Shown: positions 7,292-16,591, numbered from the stretch's first letter. The stretch: DNA of 64,000 nt from Paenibacillus_AR mesotrionivorans (GCF_046098205.1 NZ_JBJURJ010000004.1:186001-250000), one strand, 5' to 3'. Notes: generated from the letters alone by a model not told the origin. Program-made: numbers and translations.

Positions 7292-10200
7292 TTACTGCTG
7301 CCGGTAGATCCGGTACAGCAGGACGGCAGCCTCGGCGCGGGTCAACGGGTCCCGGGGCCGAAGCAGGGCGCCATCTCCCTCGATCAGCCCGGCGTTGATG
7401 AAGGCGCCTGCTGCTTCGAGAGCGTAACCGGCCACCTGGGCCGAGTCTTCAAAGGCTGATAGCGGCTCTCTATCTGCCGGAGCGGAGGCGGCATGCGCTG
7501 TGAGCGCTTGGCCGCCCAAGGCCCGATAGAACAGCGCCATCATCTCCTGGCGACTGACGGACTCATCGGGGGCGAAACGGTTATTCTCCCGGCCTTCGAT
7601 CCATCCGGCCGAGCGGGCTTGTGCTAGTGCTTCGTAGTAATACGCGGAGGCACTGACGTCGGCGAAGGGCTCTGCCCAGGCTGACGGATTAGCGGCGGCG
7701 GGTTGAAGCAGGCGGGTGAGTACCAGGGCCAGGTCCGCCCGGGTCAGCGGAGCCCCGGGATCGAAGCGCCCGTCTGTTCCGCCTTCGAAAAGCCCCTTAG
7801 CCGCCAGTACCTCCGCTGCTTCTTGGACCCATGAGTAGCTGCCCAGATCAGGGAAGTTTTTCGGTTCAGCCAGCACAACGGCAAATGTGCCCAAGTGAGC
7901 GGGACGGAACACGATGCTCTTGGTGTCCGCATCGTAGCGGCCGCTGGGTACGGGCACAGCCTTTCCTCCATCAGACAGCGCATAGACACCCAGGTAGCTT
8001 AACATGGATTGCTCGGCAGCCGCCGGTTCATAAGCCACAGCTAGTCTGACGGTGGTTTGTCCGCTGTCCCAGGACAGGGCTTTCCCGCCTGCATACAGGG
8101 TGAACTCCAACACCGGGCGTTTCCCGGTAAGGGTGGCCAATTGCAGGTTTGTTGTTTCGGGTGCCACTTTGGAAACGCTCAGGGTCACCGGCACGCCAAT
8201 TGTTTGACCTTCCAGCATGTTGCCCGGCAGTGTCAGATCTACACCCGGGATTTCCACCCTGATGCGGCGGTCTGAACCGCCGGAGGTTAACGCTGCAGCA
8301 GGCAGCTCCAGCATATACCGCTCTGCTCCGGCTGCCTCCGCGATGCGGATAACCGTCTCCTTAACACCTGCCGGACCAGGGGGCGCTTGGCTGAAGGCTT
8401 GCTCCAGAAGGGCCGCCTCCACCTTGGCCAGAGCTTTGCCTTCCCCGGCCAGCGGCTGGGCGGCAATTTGCCCCTTCTCCAAAAGAATGGAGGATTGGGA
8501 GGACGCAGTGGTTTCAGAGGGAGTGGAAGCAGCGCTGCCACTGGTAGAAGAGCCGGAGCCGCTCTCCGAGCCGCTGCTGGAACCACTGCCCGATCCGGAG
8601 CCGCTGCCGGAACCACTGCCCGATCCGGAGCCGCTGCCGGAACCACTGCCCGATCCGGAGTCACTGCCGGAACCGCTGCCCGACCCGGTGTCGCTCCCCG
8701 AGCCGCTGCCCGTTCCGGGTTCGTTCCCGGAGCCGCCTCCGTTATCGCCGCCATCTCCACCTGCGGCTGCGCTCTTGAACACTGCTGTGAAGGTATGCCC
8801 CGCGGCTCCATCCGTTGCCGCCGTCAAGTGGACGCCGTCCGCATCCACCACTACGTCCACGCCTTCGTCCTTCTCCACCAGTTCCAGCCCCTCACGGGCT
8901 AACGTGATGGTGACGGAAGCCTGCTGCTGTGTGGGATCAGCTACGGACACCTTCACAGTTCCGCCGCCGCTTTCCTTCACCATCACGGCCGCCGGTTGAA
9001 TGGCGGTGATGCTCTCTACCGTTCCCGCCTGCCAGAAATTAGCTGCAGTCAGCCCCAGCTTGCTCTCCTTTACGGCGTGAACAGCATTGTTGCTGCTGAG
9101 CACCTGCACATCGGGATGTGCGCTGTAGTCTGCAGTGGCGCCGGCGCTTTTGCCCGGCAGGAGCACATAGGAGTACCCGGCATTCTGCGGATTGCTCCCA
9201 TGATTGAAGGCCAGACTCAGATAATTGCGGGTCCTGAGTGTGTCGGATTGAGTGGTGTTGATGTCCTTCCAGGCACCGGTTCTCGCTTCACGCAACCCGT
9301 TCACCGCCGGGGCTTCAGGGAATACATAACCAATGTCCGCCCCCGGCACATTGCCGGAGAGATGGGCCCATCGGGTGCCTTCCATCGTCTCCGACCAACC
9401 CAGGGACCCATCCTTCACAGTCCCGTTTACAGTCAGCGTGTTGCTGTTGTCGCCGGACAGCTTGCGGTTCTCCACAATGGTCTCCACCGTCCGGCCGTCC
9501 CCGCCGCTGATGCCGGAGCCAACAGCGACAATTTCGTCGTCGAAGGCGAACCAGGATTTTTTGCCGGCCAAGGAGCTTCCCGTGCTTCCGCTTAAGGAAA
9601 AGTCCATACCCGCTCCGCTGTACAGACTGTCCATGGTCACACCGCCTACCCAATTCTGCGGGTTATAATAGGCGGCCCAGGCTACCGGAGCCTGGTAGGA
9701 GCCGTCGGTGGTGGTACCGGCCAGGCGGTACGAATCCACGGTAGGCCAATAATCATCCATATATTGGGTCAGGTCACTGTTGTACAGGTAGGTCATGCCC
9801 AAGCCGGTGTACCAGCCCTTGAGATTCTCGCCGTTGCCGAACTCGAAGGCGGAAATCCGGTCGGAGAACATGGCCGTGGCGAAACCATAACCCTCCCGCA
9901 GGTTTACCACTCTGTCCATTCCGGCGAACACCTGGCTTTTCACCAGCTCGCCACGGGGTCCGGTGCCGGGGTCATCCATAATGGCCTTCAGCAGCACCAT
10001 ATCGTACAAGGACAATCCCGTATACGGATTTTCCACGGTAGTATCCGTAAGAAACCATTCCTTGACCATCCGCTTCATCTCCAGCGCCTGCCCGGCAGGG
10101 GCCGACTGGGCCAGCCTCAGGATGCAGAGAATGGTGGACTTGGCTTTGCCGCTGCTCTCCCGGGACATGCCCCGGCCATTGACAATATCCATCATCAGGC

Positions 10201-11902
10201 CCTTGTAGATCACCGGCTCGAAGGTGCTGGAAATCCAGTTGAACACATTGTTCACGTTAGGATCGGACACGGCCCATTTGGACCCTTTCAACAGATACAT
10301 GATGTCCGCCGTATTGTTCAGCCATACGGAGCCGTAGCCGCCTGTGTAAGCGATGTTAAAATGCTGCACCAGAGAGCCGTCCTCATACACGCCGTCCCCT
10401 GACTTGGTGTAGATGTACTCCGGCCCGATGGCGGCGCTGCCCTGGACGATCTTGTATGGGGACTGGCCGACAATCCCCCGCACCGTAACGGCGACCGCCT
10501 TGTCCAAAAGATTGGCTCCCGTTTCCCGGAAGTCGTCGTTAAGGGACTTACGCTTCACCGGATCAGGCACAAACCGGTCGATGGCCCGGAGATAATTGGC
10601 GATCCGCACAGGACCCAGTTCATCGTACATCAGCACCATGGTATCCCCCAAGGCCTTGGGGATGCTGATCTCCCAGTGGTACCAGTTGTCGTAAATTTTG
10701 GCGATATTCTCGTTGTAGCGCTGGGCGTAAAGCCAATCCAGAGCGGAGATGATGTCATCCCGCAGCTGTATATCTTGATAGAGAGGCGACCCGGTGTAGG
10801 AATAGGCCAAGGCCATATTTTTGACCAGACCGAAGGTGTTGGAAAGCTGGGCGGACAAGGTGGTGGAGCTGTTGTCCTGCCACAGATAGGTCCGGTTGGC
10901 AGACTTGTTCAAGGTGTCCCAACGGCCTGTTCCGCCGGGATTGGTGATCTGGTAGACGGCGTTTATGACCGTCTCCTTCATGTCAGGATCGCCGGGATTG
11001 TACAGGCTGTTGCCTGTAAGCCGGTCATACCAGCGGAGCCTCAGGTCCGCTGTGGCGGCAATATCCGCAGGAGCCTCCACCACCACCGTGCATTCCGCGT
11101 ACAACGCACCGTCCGGAGTAGCCGCCCGGACCACCGCCTCCCCCAGGGACAGGGCTGTTACCGCGCCGTATACCACCCCGGCCACCGTCGGATTGCTGGA
11201 GCTCCAGACCACGGTTTTGTCTGCGGCGTTGGCCGGCTGGAGAATGGGCGTAAGCTGAATTTGCCCGCCCTGCTGCAGCTCCAGGAAGGAATCCGGCAAG
11301 GCAATGCTTGTCAGTCCGTCAAATTGCACAAAAGAAGCGTCATCCAACCATACCACTCCCGTTCCCGTCTCGAACATGACTTCCACCCGGACATTGTTGG
11401 CAGTGGAGGGTACGGTAACGAACAGCTCCCGAAGGGTCCAGTCCGTTGTCCCCTTCACCGTTAAGGTGGGGCCGTTGCCGGTTTTGGTGCTGCCGTTGTA
11501 ATAATACGTGCGGAATATGACGCCGCTGGAGGAAGTGACCTGATCCGTTTTCATCCAGATGCCCAGCTTGTAATTGCCGCCGGGCTGAACCGCCACACCT
11601 CCGTTAACGGACACGTTGGTGCGGGATTGTTTGGTCTGATCAATCTTCACCGAAGACTGTCCGCTGCGGTAAACCGCCTGATCCACGGATACCACTCCTC
11701 CGGCGGTGGCAAACCAGACGCCCCAGCCTTCAGGCGCTGCTCCGTTCAGCCAGGCCGAATTGGCCGCCGTTTCCTCAAAGCCGGGATTGGGAATCAAATT
11801 TTGACCCCCACTGCCGCCGCCGGCTTTGGCGGAAGGAACAATGCCGGGCCACATTCCGGCCACCAGGCTGATTGCCAAAAACAGGCATATTCTTTTGATC
11901 AT
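7292..11902 (-). CDS. SLH-anchored polysaccharide lyase family 8 protein
   Basis: This is a 1536-residue secreted enzyme. A signal peptide ends near VPSAKA. Next come a carbohydrate-binding-like domain (about 30-195) and a Big2 immunoglobulin-like domain (about 200-280). The PL8 alpha/alpha toroid and beta-sandwich catalytic region (about 290-1050) follows, with N406 in NWYHWEI, H514 and Y519 in QHFNIAYTGGYG, then GRGMSRES and ENLKGWYTGLGMTYLYN. A long Gly-Ser linker precedes a further domain and three C-terminal S-layer homology repeats (about 1365-1536) that should tether the protein to the cell wall. PL8 enzymes cleave hyaluronan, chondroitin, xanthan or alginate by beta-elimination; the substrate here is not certain. 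The ATG at 11902 follows AAAGGAGGA by 6 bases. Confidence 0.92.
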   Translation of the reverse strand: MIKRICLFLAISLVAGMWPGIVPSAKAGGGSGGQNLIPNPGFEETAANSAWLNGAAPEGWGVWFATAGGVVSVDQAVYRSGQSSVKIDQTKQSRTNVSVNGGVAVQPGGNYKLGIWMKTDQVTSSSGVIFRTYYYNGSTKTGNGPTLTVKGTTDWTLRELFVTVPSTANNVRVEVMFETGTGVVWLDDASFVQFDGLTSIALPDSFLELQQGGQIQLTPILQPANAADKTVVWSSSNPTVAGVVYGAVTALSLGEAVVRAATPDGALYAECTVVVEAPADIAATADLRLRWYDRLTGNSLYNPGDPDMKETVINAVYQITNPGGTGRWDTLNKSANRTYLWQDNSSTTLSAQLSNTFGLVKNMALAYSYTGSPLYQDIQLRDDIISALDWLYAQRYNENIAKIYDNWYHWEISIPKALGDTMVLMYDELGPVRIANYLRAIDRFVPDPVKRKSLNDDFRETGANLLDKAVAVTVRGIVGQSPYKIVQGSAAIGPEYIYTKSGDGVYEDGSLVQHFNIAYTGGYGSVWLNNTADIMYLLKGSKWAVSDPNVNNVFNWISSTFEPVIYKGLMMDIVNGRGMSRESSGKAKSTILCILRLAQSAPAGQALEMKRMVKEWFLTDTTVENPYTGLSLYDMVLLKAIMDDPGTGPRGELVKSQVFAGMDRVVNLREGYGFATAMFSDRISAFEFGNGENLKGWYTGLGMTYLYNSDLTQYMDDYWPTVDSYRLAGTTTDGSYQAPVAWAAYYNPQNWVGGVTMDSLYSGAGMDFSLSGSTGSSLAGKKSWFAFDDEIVAVGSGISGGDGRTVETIVENRKLSGDNSNTLTVNGTVKDGSLGWSETMEGTRWAHLSGNVPGADIGYVFPEAPAVNGLREARTGAWKDINTTQSDTLRTRNYLSLAFNHGSNPQNAGYSYVLLPGKSAGATADYSAHPDVQVLSSNNAVHAVKESKLGLTAANFWQAGTVESITAIQPAAVMVKESGGGTVKVSVADPTQQQASVTITLAREGLELVEKDEGVDVVVDADGVHLTAATDGAAGHTFTAVFKSAAAGGDGGDNGGGSGNEPGTGSGSGSDTGSGSGSGSDSGSGSGSGSGSGSGSGSGSGSGSGSGSSSGSESGSGSSTSGSAASTPSETTASSQSSILLEKGQIAAQPLAGEGKALAKVEAALLEQAFSQAPPGPAGVKETVIRIAEAAGAERYMLELPAAALTSGGSDRRIRVEIPGVDLTLPGNMLEGQTIGVPVTLSVSKVAPETTNLQLATLTGKRPVLEFTLYAGGKALSWDSGQTTVRLAVAYEPAAAEQSMLSYLGVYALSDGGKAVPVPSGRYDADTKSIVFRPAHLGTFAVVLAEPKNFPDLGSYSWVQEAAEVLAAKGLFEGGTDGRFDPGAPLTRADLALVLTRLLQPAAANPSAWAEPFADVSASAYYYEALAQARSAGWIEGRENNRFAPDESVSRQEMMALFYRALGGQALTAHAASAPADREPLSAFEDSAQVAGYALEAAGAFINAGLIEGDGALLRPRDPLTRAEAAVLLYRIYRQQ

Positions 11903-12053
11903 GTCCCGTCCTCCTTTATACGTTAGAAGTATCATTTTCTATCATTGCGGAAGCGGGGGGCGGAAGACAATCGACGATTCATGCCTGCATCGTTGATTTT
12001 TTGTATCGGAGGTGCTGGCCCTGAAAAAATCCGTGTCATCCGGGCGGATGTCC

Positions 12054-12082
12054 ATATCCTTCAAGCTGCAGTTCCATATAAT
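12054..12082 (+). promoter_or_regulatory. Possible sigma-E-type promoter
   Basis: ATATCC (12054-12059), a 15-bp spacer and CATATAAT (12075-12082) resemble the mother-cell sigma-E pattern (ATATT, 14-15 bp, CATACAMT). It would drive the small gene at 12135. This is a pattern match only. Confidence 0.35.
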
Positions 12083-12134
12083 GGGATGAACCCCTGGTAT
12101 CCATGCACAACAGGGCAAAGGAGGCACAAGAGGT

Positions 12135-12470
12135 ATGGAATTGATCAACCCCATTTGCGACGAAAAGCTTCGTCCCCATATGGGTAAACATGTGTGCGTT
12201 GTGCTGGTGGACGGCACCACCATCTACGGGACCCTGGACGGACTGAACGGCCAACAATTGATGTTGAAATCCTGCTTTGCGGGCGGCGAGGCTGTCTCCA
12301 CCAACAGCACCAAAGCCAAGGCGCAGCTGACCAAAAAACAAAAAACCGCCCAAACCTCGGCATTAGGCGGTTATCCCTACGGCGGCGGCTTCGGGTACGG
12401 CGGCGGAGCTTGGGGACTGGATCTGGCTCTGATCGCGCTGCTCTTCGCCATTCCTTTCCTCTGGATCTGA
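12135..12470 (+). CDS. Small Gly/Tyr-rich protein with C-terminal membrane segment
   Basis: This 111-residue protein is not assigned to a named family. Residues 10-45 (HMGKHVCVVLVDGTTIYGTL) look like a small beta-barrel of the Sm type. A charged linker and a Gly-Tyr stretch (GGYPYGGGFGYGGG) follow, and the protein ends in a hydrophobic segment (LALIALLFAIPFLWI). AAAGGAGG lies 10 bases upstream. Glycine/tyrosine-rich tails of this kind are common in spore-surface proteins, and the upstream sigma-E-like site agrees, but a spore role is inference. A terminator follows 36 bp after the stop. Confidence 0.75.
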   Translation: MELINPICDEKLRPHMGKHVCVVLVDGTTIYGTLDGLNGQQLMLKSCFAGGEAVSTNSTKAKAQLTKKQKTAQTSALGGYPYGGGFGYGGGAWGLDLALIALLFAIPFLWI

Positions 12471-12505
12471 CGAAAGCAGCGGACCATATCGGCATTTCCT
12501 GCATA

Positions 12506-12544
12506 AACGGGCTTCCGGCCTCTTCAACCGGGCCCGTTTTTTGC
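12506..12544 (+). terminator. Terminator after the small Gly/Tyr-rich protein gene
   Basis: ACGGGC (12507-12512) pairs with GCCCGT (12532-12537), followed by six T. Confidence 0.75.
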
Positions 12545-12739
12545 CGTCCGGAGGGACCAAAAGCAGTACTAATTGCCAAGCCGAAAGGAATACATATGAA
12601 ACTATCCGGAAGGTTAGGGACTGTTCTACAACCCGGCACAATCAGCTCCCGCATGGGTTATAAAAAAACAGCCCCGAGGAAATTTACTTGCAAAAAGGAG
12701 GTGGGCCTGCCGCTTGAATATTCAAGGGCAGGAGGGGTG

Positions 12740-14038
12740 TTGGATTCCGTTCCGTTGCCGCTTGGCATAAGCCTGCTGCTTGCGCTGCTTCTTGTGTTGA
12801 TGAATGCCTTCTTTGCAGCGGCCGAAACAGCCATTGGCCGAACCCGGCCCGGACGGTTTCATGCGTTGAAGGAACTTGGATCTCTCTCTGGCCGGAGCGC
12901 CGGCAAAATCGGGGATAATCCGAAAGGCTTTCTGTTCGTTTGTCAAATGGGTGTCACCCTGGCCTCCCTCTGTATGGGGCTGTGGGGCGCGCTTGCTGTT
13001 GGTTCCCTATTGCAGCCGGTACTGGATTCCGGCATGCTGGCCGCATTAATCGGTATGGTTCTGGTGCTGCCGGTACATCTATTGGCCGGAGAGCAGCTGC
13101 CGAAGCATGTGGCCGCATCCAACCCGGAAAAAATGCTGCTCCATTGTGCGGTTCTTTTGACCTTCATTTACCGGATCGTTCATCCGGCCTATCGGCTGTT
13201 GACCGCCGGCTTCCGGCGAATTGCGGAAGGGGCGGGTATGGAGCCGGAAAAAAATGTGGAAGCCCTTCACAATAGCACCGACATCCGCCTTCTGGTGGAG
13301 GAATCCCGCGGCAACGGCTCGCTGGACCACACGGAGTTTACGCTGGTGCGCAATATTTTCAGCTTCTCGGAAACCAGTGCCCGGGAGGTGATGATTCCCC
13401 GTACGGAAATGGTCTGTCTGTTCGCCCAGCTCCCTTACCGGGAGAATATGGCCATTGCCCTGGAGGAACAGCTGACGCGGTATCCGGTATGCGACCCGGA
13501 TAAGGATAATATTATCGGGTTTATCCATATTAAGGACTTGCTCCGCCCCGGTGTGGGGGAGAAGGACCTGCGCAGCGTCATCCGGCCGCTGATCAGCGTT
13601 CCGGAGACCATTCCCATCAGCTCCCTGCTGGGACTGATGCAGAAGCGCAAAACCCAGATCGCCCTGTTGATCGACGAGTATGGAGGAACCTCTGGTCTGG
13701 TGACCGCCGAGGATATTCTGGAGGAAATTGTCGGGGAAATCCAGGATGAATTTGATGAAGAGCGGCCTGCCGTGGAGGCGGCGGGAAACGATATATGGTC
13801 TGTGGACGGTCTTTTGCTTCTGGAGGAGGTGAATGAGCGGCTTGGCCTCAGCCTCATCTCGGAGGATTACGATACCCTGGGTGGGTGGCTGTACGCCCAG
13901 TTGGAAAGCCCGCCCCACCGGCACCAGCGCATCCGGACGGGTGGGTGTGAGCTGATGGTAGAGGAGGTGGACCATCTCCGCATTTCCCGGGTTTTGATCC
14001 GGCTCTATACGCAGGAGGAAGAAGGGGAGATCGCATAG
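12740..14038 (+). CDS. CNNM/CorC-type hemolysin-family membrane protein
   Basis: This 432-residue protein of the UPF0053 (TlyC/CorC, CNNM) family has an N-terminal DUF21 membrane domain (LLLALLLVLMNAFFAAAETAI onwards, to about 190). A pair of CBS domains (REVMIPRTEMV and IDEYGGTSGLVTAEDILEEIVGEI) and a C-terminal CorC_HlyC domain follow. Members are linked to Mg2+ efflux and resistance. The start is uncertain: TTG at 12740 is chosen because AGGAGG precedes it and the resulting N terminus matches the family. A CTG at 12707 behind AAGGAGG and a GTG at 12737 are alternatives. It is transcribed alone. Confidence 0.85.
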   Translation: MDSVPLPLGISLLLALLLVLMNAFFAAAETAIGRTRPGRFHALKELGSLSGRSAGKIGDNPKGFLFVCQMGVTLASLCMGLWGALAVGSLLQPVLDSGMLAALIGMVLVLPVHLLAGEQLPKHVAASNPEKMLLHCAVLLTFIYRIVHPAYRLLTAGFRRIAEGAGMEPEKNVEALHNSTDIRLLVEESRGNGSLDHTEFTLVRNIFSFSETSAREVMIPRTEMVCLFAQLPYRENMAIALEEQLTRYPVCDPDKDNIIGFIHIKDLLRPGVGEKDLRSVIRPLISVPETIPISSLLGLMQKRKTQIALLIDEYGGTSGLVTAEDILEEIVGEIQDEFDEERPAVEAAGNDIWSVDGLLLLEEVNERLGLSLISEDYDTLGGWLYAQLESPPHRHQRIRTGGCELMVEEVDHLRISRVLIRLYTQEEEGEIA

Positions 14039-14085
14039 CGGTCTCCTCTTGCTATCGAAACCTGGCCGGGGCTTTTGGCCAATTG

Positions 14086-14116
14086 GGCGTTGACCGTGAG
14101 GGTCAACGTTTTTTTG
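14086..14116 (+). terminator. Terminator after the CNNM/CorC gene
   Basis: CGTTGACC (14088-14095) pairs with GGTCAACG (14101-14108), followed by seven T. Confidence 0.88.
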
Positions 14117-14222
14117 TTGAAGCCTTCACGGCCCGTCCGGGCGGACGCGGACTGCCGCAGTCGATACTGGTATCGCCCCGACTGAGCTACCGCCACCATC
14201 GCCACCACCATCGGCTGCTTCC

Positions 14223-14404
14223 TAACGAATCTCAGCAACGTTATTTTGCCAATCGCCTCTTTTCTCTGTACTAACGAATCTGTGGAAGCTTATTTCGCAG
14301 AAAGAAGCTCCCATTAGCCCGGTGACTACGAAATAACGCGGCTCAAATTCGTTACATGTTTCAACCGGGTGTTTTTGCCGAAATAAGCAGTCTCATATTC
14401 GTTA
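14223..14404. repeat. 182-bp four-unit inverted repeat element, subfamily B
   Basis: Two direct units start TAACGAATCT at 14223 and 14272. Two inverted units end AATTCGTTA at 14354 and ATATTCGTTA at 14404. Each unit carries a second block CTTATTTCG or GTTATTT about 18 bases in. Spacings are 49 and 50 bp. The geometry is that of the subfamily A elements, but the sequence is different. It lies between two genes that point the same way. Confidence 0.88.
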
Positions 14405-14494
14405 GAAGTTGGCGGGCCCGATTTGCAATTACGGCATGGTCGAGACCCCGATCACGCCGCGGTCACTTTTTTTCACTTTCTTTATTTACTTTTC

Positions 14495-14547
14495 TTGAAA
14501 ATAATAAGCGTCTAATTGTATAATATAAAAAGCGATAATCATTTTCA
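14495..14547 (+). promoter_or_regulatory. azoR promoter with Fur-like box
   Basis: TTGAAA (14495-14500), an 18-bp spacer and TATAAT (14519-14524) form a good sigma-A promoter. CGATAAT-C-ATTTTCA (14533-14547) matches 12 of 14 positions of the 7-1-7 Fur box TGATAAT-N-ATTATCA and lies near the transcription start. A PerR site is an alternative reading. Confidence 0.6.
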
Positions 14548-14564
14548 TTTAGGAGGCGTTATTT

Positions 14565-15191
14565 ATGAGTTCTGTATTGTTCATTAAAGCCAATTCCCGC
14601 CCTGCCGATCAGTCTGTTACAGTTCAGTTGTATGAGGGCTTCCTGCAAGCTTACAAAGCAGCCCATCCCGGGGATGAAGTCACCGAGCTGGATCTGTTCC
14701 AAAACCCGCCTCCATACTACGATACCGTACATATGACCGCCATGTATAAACTGGCCAACGGTTACGGGCTGACAGAAGAAGAAACAGCGGCTGCCGCACA
14801 GGTGAACGGTTATCTGGATCAATTCCTGGCCGCGGATAAGGTGGTTATCGCCTTCCCGCTGTGGAATTTCTCCGCTCCGGCACAGCTGGTCAGCTATCTC
14901 CACTTCCTGAGCCAAGCAGGCAAAACCTTCAAATATACCCCGCAGGGACCTGTCGGTCTTGTGGGCAACAAAAAGGCCCTGCTGTTGAACGCCCGCGGCG
15001 GCGTTTATTCCGTGGAGCCCATGCAGTCTCTGGAAATGTCCTTGAGCTATGTCCGCAATGTCCTGAGCTTCTGGGGCATCACCGATATTGAAACCATCGT
15101 GATAGAAGGCCACAACCAGTTCCCTGACCGTTCCCAAGCCATCGTCAAGGAAGGCGTAGATCAGGCGGTTGAATTGGCGGGCCGGTTCTAA
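14565..15191 (+). CDS. azoR: FMN-dependent NADH-azoreductase
   Basis: This 208-residue flavodoxin-like enzyme belongs to the AzoR family, which reduces quinones and azo compounds with NADH and protects against electrophile stress. Family blocks are the N-terminal FIKANSRPADQSVT phosphate loop, AFPLWNFSAPAQL around the flavin, LLNARGGVYS, and the C-terminal FWGITDIETIVIEGHN. AGGAGG lies 8 bases before the ATG. It is a single-gene unit with its own promoter and terminator. The Fur-like box suggests iron or oxidative control. Confidence 0.95.
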   Translation: MSSVLFIKANSRPADQSVTVQLYEGFLQAYKAAHPGDEVTELDLFQNPPPYYDTVHMTAMYKLANGYGLTEEETAAAAQVNGYLDQFLAADKVVIAFPLWNFSAPAQLVSYLHFLSQAGKTFKYTPQGPVGLVGNKKALLLNARGGVYSVEPMQSLEMSLSYVRNVLSFWGITDIETIVIEGHNQFPDRSQAIVKEGVDQAVELAGRF

Positions 15192-15210
15192 CAGGCACGT
15201 CTTATAAGTA

Positions 15211-15245
15211 AAGCTCCTTTCCCCGCGGGGGAAGGAGCTTTTTGC
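15211..15245. terminator. Terminator after azoR
   Basis: AAGCTCCTTTCCCC (15211-15224) pairs with the following GGGGAAGGAGCTT, then five T. Confidence 0.9.
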
Positions 15246-15327
15246 CGTTCCGGCACATAAATGGACTGCAGAGGAGGGACCCTAACGGCATTCGTAAGCC
15301 AAAGGAAAAGAAGGAGCAAACGGACAC

Positions 15328-15804
15328 ATGGACAAAAAAATGAATCTGCTGATGTTCTCCGGCGAATACGACAAAGCCATGGCCGGCTTAATATTAGCCA
15401 ATGCGGCCAAGGAAATCGGCGTGGATGTGACGATGTTCTTCGCCTTCTGGGGGTTGTGTCTGGTGCGGGACCCGGAGCATATGACCCTGGAGGACAAAAC
15501 GCTCTACGAAAAAATGTTTGCCATGATGACACCCAAAGGGCCGGACCAGCTGCCTCTGTCCCGGATGAACTATGCCGGCTTGGGCAAGCACATGCTGGAG
15601 GAGATGCTGAAGGACGATGAAGCGCCGCAGCTGATCCATTTTTTGAAGGGAGCCCGGAAGAAGCACATCAAGTTTTATGCCTGCCGCCTTTCGGTGGAGG
15701 TGATGGGCTTTAAGCCGGAGGAGCTTCTGCCCGAGGTGGAGATAATCGATGCCAAAACCTATCTGAAGGACGCGCTGGATTCGGATATGCAGCTGTTTAT
15801 CTGA
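15328..15804 (+). CDS. DsrE/DsrF/DrsH-like family protein
   Basis: This 158-residue cytoplasmic protein has the DsrE-like fold used in sulfur relay and persulfide handling. It begins MDKKMNLLMFSGEYDKAMAGLILANAA and contains the FFAFWGLCLV motif with the likely active cysteine, followed by the domain end FYACRLSVEVMGF. GAAGGAG lies 11 bases upstream. In other bacteria such proteins lie with rhodaneses and CstR, which is not seen here, although a CsoR/CstR-like regulator is encoded 3 kb away at 18687. The sulfur role is inferred from the family. Confidence 0.88.
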   Translation: MDKKMNLLMFSGEYDKAMAGLILANAAKEIGVDVTMFFAFWGLCLVRDPEHMTLEDKTLYEKMFAMMTPKGPDQLPLSRMNYAGLGKHMLEEMLKDDEAPQLIHFLKGARKKHIKFYACRLSVEVMGFKPEELLPEVEIIDAKTYLKDALDSDMQLFI

Positions 15805-15818
15805 CAAAATATATATGG

Positions 15819-15857
15819 GGTGCTTGCCGGGACGTTGTCACCGGGGCGCCCTTTTGT
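15819..15857 (+). terminator. Probable terminator after the DsrE-like gene
   Basis: GGGGTGC pairs with GCGCCCT (with G-T pairs) around 15819-15855, followed by TTTTG. Confidence 0.5.
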
Positions 15858-15869
15858 TTATGGGATTAT

Positions 15870-16454
15870 TTATTGAACCGTGCGGAAATACCGGTACACC
15901 CGCTCCAGCTTCGCCTGTTGTTTGCCCTTGGGGCTCTCCATACTCCCGAATTGGAAAAACCTCACGTCCTTCATGCCGACATAGTTAAACAGCGCTTTGC
16001 GCATCAGCATTTTGTGGGCGTTATTCAGCCACAGGCGCAGGTACAAGGCCGGTCCCATCATGGTGGAAATGCAAACAACAGACTTTCCCTTCAGCAGCCC
16101 CTCCGGAAGCAGTCCGCCATTGGACCGGTACCCAAAGCCGGAAACAAAGATCCGGTCGATAAAGCCCATCAGCATGGCCGGCGGCCGCCCCCACCAGATG
16201 GGATAGATGAATACAATTTTGTCCGCCCACCGGATATTGTCCCAATAAGGAACCAGCTCCGGGTCCTTGTCCAGATCCCGCCTGCGCTTCTGCTTGTTGA
16301 ACACCAGCACCGGATTGAACCCCTCCCCGTACAAGTCTGTTACCCGGACCTCCTCAATCTTCCCGTTTTCTCCTGCTCCTTTTATCACCTGCTGCAAAAA
16401 AGCGCCGTTCAGACTTTCATGATTGGGATGGGTGTAGATAATCAGCAGCTTCAT
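15870..16454 (-). CDS. NAD(P)H-dependent flavodoxin-fold oxidoreductase
   Basis: This 194-residue protein belongs to the NAD(P)H quinone reductase/KefF group (flavodoxin-like fold). It shows the N-terminal YTHPNHESLNGAF phosphate-binding loop, the core FIYPIWWGRPPAMLMGFIDR typical of two-electron quinone reductases, and GLLKGKSVVCISTMMGP. The ATG at 16454 is used because AAAAGGAG is 8 bases upstream; a GTG three codons earlier is too close to it. It is divergent from the MarR gene at 16592, the usual layout for a quinone- or disulfide-responsive repressor and its target. Confidence 0.88.
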   Translation of the reverse strand: MKLLIIYTHPNHESLNGAFLQQVIKGAGENGKIEEVRVTDLYGEGFNPVLVFNKQKRRRDLDKDPELVPYWDNIRWADKIVFIYPIWWGRPPAMLMGFIDRIFVSGFGYRSNGGLLPEGLLKGKSVVCISTMMGPALYLRLWLNNAHKMLMRKALFNYVGMKDVRFFQFGSMESPKGKQQAKLERVYRYFRTVQ

Positions 16455-16471
16455 GCCGTTCACTCCTTTTC

Positions 16472-16543
16472 ATTATCATTGGATAACTAAAAGGTAGCAT
16501 GGGAAACACATTGTTGTCAAATGATAATTATAAATTGATAATT
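16472..16543. promoter_or_regulatory. Divergent regulatory region with repeated TGATAA motifs
   Basis: TTATC-ATTG-GATAA lies at about 16474-16487, and TGATAATT occurs twice in direct order at 16522-16529 and 16536-16543. The region separates the oxidoreductase and MarR genes. The repeated motif is a candidate MarR operator; this is inference. Confidence 0.45.
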
Positions 16544-16591
16544 GTATATAGATAAGTAATTTGGTATGGTGTCAGTAAGTGAGGTGATCCC

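Noticed and set aside
8560..8720. Noncoding satellite repeat
   Set aside because: The repeat is in frame and encodes the Gly-Ser linker of the PL8 lyase.
12194..12739. N-terminal extension of the CNNM/CorC protein
   Set aside because: The extended frame overlaps the small Gly/Tyr-rich gene and its terminator and adds residues unlike the family.
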